Below are positions 60,419 through 64,000 of a stretch of 64,000 nt of DNA, piece by piece (position 1 is the first letter of the stretch; each line of letters opens with the position of its first letter). Made by a program: the position numbers and the translations under genes. The DNA is from Tichowtungia aerotolerans (lineage in GTDB: Bacteria > Verrucomicrobiota > Kiritimatiellia > Kiritimatiellales > Tichowtungiaceae). The stretch covers positions 1,802,900-1,866,899 of the forward strand of contig NZ_CP047593.1 in the NCBI RefSeq assembly GCF_009905215.1, read 5' to 3'. The notes beneath the pieces were generated by a model that was given only the letters and a program-made list of their open reading frames with translations, ran no database searches and was not told where the DNA came from.

Positions 60419-62424
60419 AATCCCATTTAACGATTCTGCTGGTTGTGTCGATGGCGGCCGGGGCGTTTTGCGGTTCGGTCGAGCAGCATGTGGCGCAGTT
60501 TAATTCGGAGTGGGCGGAGCCGCTGCCCTCCGATTCGCCGTTTGGCATTCGACGGATCGTCGCTCTGCTGGATCTCGATTTTAAAGGGCTGGAGAAGGTG
60601 AAGGCTGCGGTCGCGGCCGAAGATGATGCGCTGGCGGAGCGGGAGCTGCTGGCTTATTTCCGCCGCACGCGGATTCCGCAGTCGGTCGGAACGCTGACTG
60701 AGAAGAGTGCGCTTCACGCTGCGGATGCGCTGGAGCACCGCTTTCGCGGCAATCGGGATGCGCACCCACCGGTATTCCGGGGCGCGGACATCGACTGGAC
60801 CGGCCGCGCGTTTGTCGATGGCCGGGAGATTCACGACGCGGAGTGGTACTATCAGTTTCAGCGGCTGACGTGGTGGCCGGCGCTGGCGCGCGCGTATGCC
60901 GCGACGGGTGATGAAAAATACTTTTTGGAATGGCGCTACGAGCTGGTCGACTGGGCGAGGGATAATCTTCCGATTACCAAAAAGACGCCGAAATTTGTCC
61001 GGCGCGGCATGGAGACCTATAACCGCTGCGAGCGGCTGGCGGAGGCGCTGCCGTTTATGCTGCAGTCGCCGAACTTTGATGCGAAGACGCTCGGTTTTTT
61101 CCTGGGCAGTTTTTATGAGCAGGCGGAGCATATCCGCACGGTTTATTCCGCGAAGGGCAATCATCTACTGGGTGAGTTGAGCGTCGTCTTTATGAACGGC
61201 ATCCACTTCCCGGAGTTCAAGCAGGCCAATGCCTGGAAGAATGATGCGGTGGAGCGGCTTCCTGCAATGATGGATCAAGAAGTTTATCCGGACGGCATGA
61301 ACCGCGAGCTGGTTTTCAGCTATCACAAAATGTATGTGGGTCTCTTTGCGCAGGCTTATGAGATGTTTAGGGAAAACGGCTATGCCGATCACTTGCCCGA
61401 CTATTTTTATCCTCGCCTGCTCAAGATGGCGGAGATCTATGCCCACCAGTCCTTTCCGGACAATACGGACTGCCAGTTCGGGGATGCGTGGAAACCCCGC
61501 TTTCCCGGCACTCTGTACCGCAAGAATTTATCACCCTTCCGGGATGAGATCCCTTATTTCGACTACATGGTATCCGGCGGAAAAGAGGGAGCGCCGCCGG
61601 CGGAGCGCAGCAAGGCGTATCCGCTGAGCGGTTTCTATTTTATGCGTTCGGCGTGGACTCCGGATGCGGTCTTCATGCCGATCAAATGTGCGGCGGGCGG
61701 GCAGTGGCACAGTCAGATCGATAACGGAACGTTTGAGCTGTTTGCTTATGGCCGAAATCTGATGACGGATTCCGGCAGTTACATGTATGGCAGTTCGTCG
61801 AAGGAGGATCAGCAATGGCGCGACTGGTTCCGCAGCACGAAGGTGCATCAGACGCTGACGCTCGATAACCGCGATATCGACCTCAAGCCGGAGTTTGTTT
61901 TCTGGGATGAGTCGGACAATCTCGTTGCGCTGGTGTTTGAAAACCAGAGCTATCCGGATTTGCGGCACCGGCGGACGGTGCTGTTTATCGACAACAAATA
62001 TTTCCTGATCCTGGACGAAGCAACCGGCTCCGCGGCCGGGACGGTTCGCACACACTATCAGTTCGCGCCGTGCGACTATGCAATCGACGGCCTTTCCGCC
62101 GAAACCCGTTTTGCGGAAGGGGCCAACCTGCTGGTGAAAAGTTTTCCGCAGGTCCGGCCGGTGGCCGTCGAAAAAGAGGACGGTTGGATTTCATACAAGC
62201 CGCAGGTTAAAGAGCCGCGCCCGGCCTGGAGCTACGGCGTCGAAAAAGGAGCCGATGAAGACAAGGTGGTTTTCCTGACCGCGCTGATTCCTTATCGGCA
62301 AGGTGAAAAACCTGGTTCCGTCGAGGCGTCTGTGCAGGACGACGTTTTCCTGCTGATTGTCGATGGACGGGAATATCGAATAGAGCTCGATGCGGAAAAC
62401 AAGCAGCTGAGTTACTCACTCTAA
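60415..62424 (+). CDS. Heparinase II/III-family lyase, PL12-like
   Basis: A 669-residue exported lyase starting with GTG and overlapping the sulfatase stop by 4 bases, so translation is coupled. The signal peptide is HLTILLVVSMAAGAFCGS. The helical toroid (residues ~60-370) includes SAKGNHLLGELSVVFM, with the Asn-His pair typical of heparinase III. The beta domain includes GGQWHSQIDNGTFELFAYGR and NLMTDSGSYMYG, the PL12 signature region. Heparinase III acts on heparan-type chains, but relatives accept other uronic-acid glycans. It ends the operon 55658-62424. Confidence 0.87.
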   Translation: MKSHLTILLVVSMAAGAFCGSVEQHVAQFNSEWAEPLPSDSPFGIRRIVALLDLDFKGLEKVKAAVAAEDDALAERELLAYFRRTRIPQSVGTLTEKSALHAADALEHRFRGNRDAHPPVFRGADIDWTGRAFVDGREIHDAEWYYQFQRLTWWPALARAYAATGDEKYFLEWRYELVDWARDNLPITKKTPKFVRRGMETYNRCERLAEALPFMLQSPNFDAKTLGFFLGSFYEQAEHIRTVYSAKGNHLLGELSVVFMNGIHFPEFKQANAWKNDAVERLPAMMDQEVYPDGMNRELVFSYHKMYVGLFAQAYEMFRENGYADHLPDYFYPRLLKMAEIYAHQSFPDNTDCQFGDAWKPRFPGTLYRKNLSPFRDEIPYFDYMVSGGKEGAPPAERSKAYPLSGFYFMRSAWTPDAVFMPIKCAAGGQWHSQIDNGTFELFAYGRNLMTDSGSYMYGSSSKEDQQWRDWFRSTKVHQTLTLDNRDIDLKPEFVFWDESDNLVALVFENQSYPDLRHRRTVLFIDNKYFLILDEATGSAAGTVRTHYQFAPCDYAIDGLSAETRFAEGANLLVKSFPQVRPVAVEKEDGWISYKPQVKEPRPAWSYGVEKGADEDKVVFLTALIPYRQGEKPGSVEASVQDDVFLLIVDGREYRIELDAENKQLSYSL

Positions 62425-62472
62425 GTTAAGCGACTATGTTAAGAAATATGATTGTTTCAGCATGTTTAACGT

Positions 62473-62541
62473 AGGACAGGCTTCCAGCCTGTCTAACCGC
62501 GCAAAGAGTCGAGCATGTGTGACAGGCAGGAAGCCTGTCCT
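62473..62541. repeat. Interrupted inverted repeat with nested hairpins
   Basis: Arms AGGACAGGCTTCCAGCCTGT+C (62473-62493) and its complement (62521-62541) match at 20 of 21 positions; each arm is itself a hairpin (ACAGGCT/AGCCTGT). The spacer contains the 30-base unit (62497-62526) also found at 44519. The rest of the 62425-62636 gap shows no gene. It may terminate the two convergent genes. Confidence 0.7.
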
Positions 62542-62636
62542 GCGTTGCCGAGGTGTCGTACAAATGAAGTTAACTTAGTATCATTCAAGCTTGCTTCACA
62601 ATTTGTATTCACTGCAGCTTAAATTGAAATCGAGGG

Positions 62637-64000
62637 TTATGATTCCGGAACCAGCTTCCATCCGCCCGAAACCGTGCCGGGAACGGTGAAGGTGTCGCCT
62701 GTTTTTTTGATCTCTGCCGCCAGTCGTTTGCGGTGTTCCTGGAGCACCTGGGCGTAGGCCGGGTCAACGGCGAGGTTGACCATTTCTCCGGGGTCATTCC
62801 GCATATCGGTCAATCGCTCGCGCAGCCTGCCGGTGGAGTAGGCGACGTACTTGTAGTTCTTTGTGCGCAGCATGCGGCCCTCGACCCCGGAGCTGAAACC
62901 GTAGGCCGGTGACAGGTCGTTTTCAACAACCAGCTGGTCCCGCCACTCTACCGGGCGGGCTTCGGCCAGCGGGCGCAGACTGCGCCCGTCCAGTTCTTCG
63001 GGCGCCGGAACGCCGGCGTAGTCACAGACGGTCGGAAAAATATCGAGACCGGTGGCGACCAGATGCTGCTCGTTCACAGCACCCGGGGTGCGTACGCCGG
63101 CTCCGCTGATGATGAACGGGACGCGCGCGGGTTCATCGTACATCAGCGTTTTCTGGTTCCATTTGTGGGCACCGTTTCCGTCGCCGTGGTCGCTGGTGAA
63201 GATGATGACGGTGTTGTCGTCGACCACCTCAAGGATTTTGGCGATTTCGGAGTCGACGCGCTCGGTGAGGCGGTTGAGCGCCCAGCGGTACTGCCGCCAG
63301 CGTTCGTCCGGCCAGTCGCGGACGGGATAGGTTCCCTTCTGCCAGGTTTGGTATTCGCGAATGATGTCCGGTTCGTTTTCCGGAATCTCGAAATTGTCTG
63401 GCAGCGCGGGGCACTGATCCGGTGGCGGGGCGTCGTCGATCGGGCCGTTCCAGAGCAGGGTGCGGCGCTCGGGGAATCCACCGGTGGCGCGGCGCGCCCA
63501 CTCACAGATGTCGTGCGGGTTGACGAAGGAGGCAACCAGGAAGAACGGCTGGTTGCGTTTTTCCTGAATAAACTCAACGGCCGGTTCGGCGAAGTGGCGG
63601 TCATTAAACTCGTGCCTGCCGCCTTCTTTCATCATGGTGAATCCATGCCAGTCGGAGGTTTCGGTGGACATGGGGATATGCCACTTGCCGATGTAGCCGG
63701 TGTCGTATCCCGCCTGGGTAATGAGTGTGCCGAGCGATGTTCCGTTTACATTAAAGCGATCCATGTTGATGGTGACGCCGGTTTCGTGCGGCATCTTTCC
63801 GGTCATCATGGAGGTGCGCGACGGCACGCAGATGGGGTTGGCGCAGTAGGCTCTTTCGAAGCGCACGCCGTTGGCGGCCAATTGGTCCATGGCCGGGGTT
63901 TTCAGGTCGGGGTTGCCGGTGCAGCTCATGCCGTCGGCCACCTGCTGGTCGGTCATAATCCAGAGGATATTGGGCCGGCGCTTGCGGCTGCCGGGGACGG
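62637..64000 (-). CDS. S1-family sulfatase, N-terminus beyond the window
   Basis: At least 454 residues; reading continues upstream of the ATG at 63956 as SRKRRPNILWIMTDQQ, so the true start lies beyond 64000. The formylglycine motif is NPICVPSRTSMMTG (C-x-P-S-R). YIGKWHIPMS and IIFTSDHGDGNGAHKWNQ carry further active-site residues. The C-terminal part has LRTKNYKYVAYS. It resembles choline- or iduronate-sulfatase-like S1 groups; the exact subfamily is not determinable by eye. It converges on the PL12-like gene. Confidence 0.9.
   Translation of the reverse strand, partial: VPGSRKRRPNILWIMTDQQVADGMSCTGNPDLKTPAMDQLAANGVRFERAYCANPICVPSRTSMMTGKMPHETGVTINMDRFNVNGTSLGTLITQAGYDTGYIGKWHIPMSTETSDWHGFTMMKEGGRHEFNDRHFAEPAVEFIQEKRNQPFFLVASFVNPHDICEWARRATGGFPERRTLLWNGPIDDAPPPDQCPALPDNFEIPENEPDIIREYQTWQKGTYPVRDWPDERWRQYRWALNRLTERVDSEIAKILEVVDDNTVIIFTSDHGDGNGAHKWNQKTLMYDEPARVPFIISGAGVRTPGAVNEQHLVATGLDIFPTVCDYAGVPAPEELDGRSLRPLAEARPVEWRDQLVVENDLSPAYGFSSGVEGRMLRTKNYKYVAYSTGRLRERLTDMRNDPGEMVNLAVDPAYAQVLQEHRKRLAAEIKKTGDTFTVPGTVSGGWKLVPES

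Overview
The window looks like a piece of chromosome from a marine or sediment, polysaccharide-degrading member of the PVC group. A Kiritimatiellota relative (Pontiella-like) fits best. The grounds are the density of S1 sulfatases and polysaccharide lyases, the Gfo/Idh/MocA dehydrogenases and uroporphyrinogen-decarboxylase-like protein mixed into sugar loci, the AraC regulators, and large secreted proteins sharing one C-terminal module. This assignment is inference from gene content; no rRNA or tRNA is present to confirm it.

Layout. (1) 1-475: left part of an IS3-family insertion sequence with a -1 frameshift signal. (2) 0.6-17.0 kb: first catabolic block, holding two Gfo/Idh/MocA dehydrogenases, two secreted surface-type proteins, a Kelch-SSS transporter fusion, two AraC regulators, two tandem paralogous alpha-toroid enzymes (candidate lyases) and a UroD-like protein. 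A broken beta-sandwich fragment lies in frame behind a stop codon at 11.8 kb. (3) 17.1-27.3 kb: a GH13_18 phosphorylase coupled to a GT4 glycosyltransferase, an overlapping export operon (HtrA-like protease, unknown protein, FG-GAP protein), and an M20-like protein overlapping a glucosyl-3-phosphoglycerate synthase. The glycosyl genes suggest glucosylglycerate-type compatible-solute metabolism. (4) 27.5-38.6 kb: a membrane pair resembling ExbB/TolQ and ExbD/TolR with a long coiled coil, a candidate sigma-54 operon (small basic protein, Rnk-like, Usp-EIIA fusion), a tightly overlapping five-gene operon (CbiX-like, GT4, Na/Pi symporter, HAD, GDPD), and xthA. (5) 38.8-64 kb: second, larger catabolic block with three S1 sulfatases, a GH29 fucosidase, a heparinase-II/III-like lyase with a discoidin domain, three PL8-like lyases, a PL12-like lyase and a beta-helix surface protein.

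How it fits together. Block 5 has the set expected for a sulfated, fucosylated, uronic-acid-containing glycan such as fucosylated chondroitin sulfate: sulfatases remove sulfate, GH29 removes fucose, and PL8/PL12/heparinase-type lyases cleave the backbone. A near-identical operator-like palindrome (GTTTACGG[A/T]TAAACC) lies in front of three transcription units of this block and in degenerate form in a fourth promoter region, suggesting one local regulator that is not in the window.

Two DNA-level signals stand out beyond the genes. One is the operator above. The other is a dispersed 15-bp palindrome, TTCCAA-N3-TTGGAA, with 8 exact and about 11 one-mismatch copies. It occurs both between genes and inside coding sequences and is concentrated in 5-37 kb. 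All counts come from reading by eye and should be recounted by pattern search.
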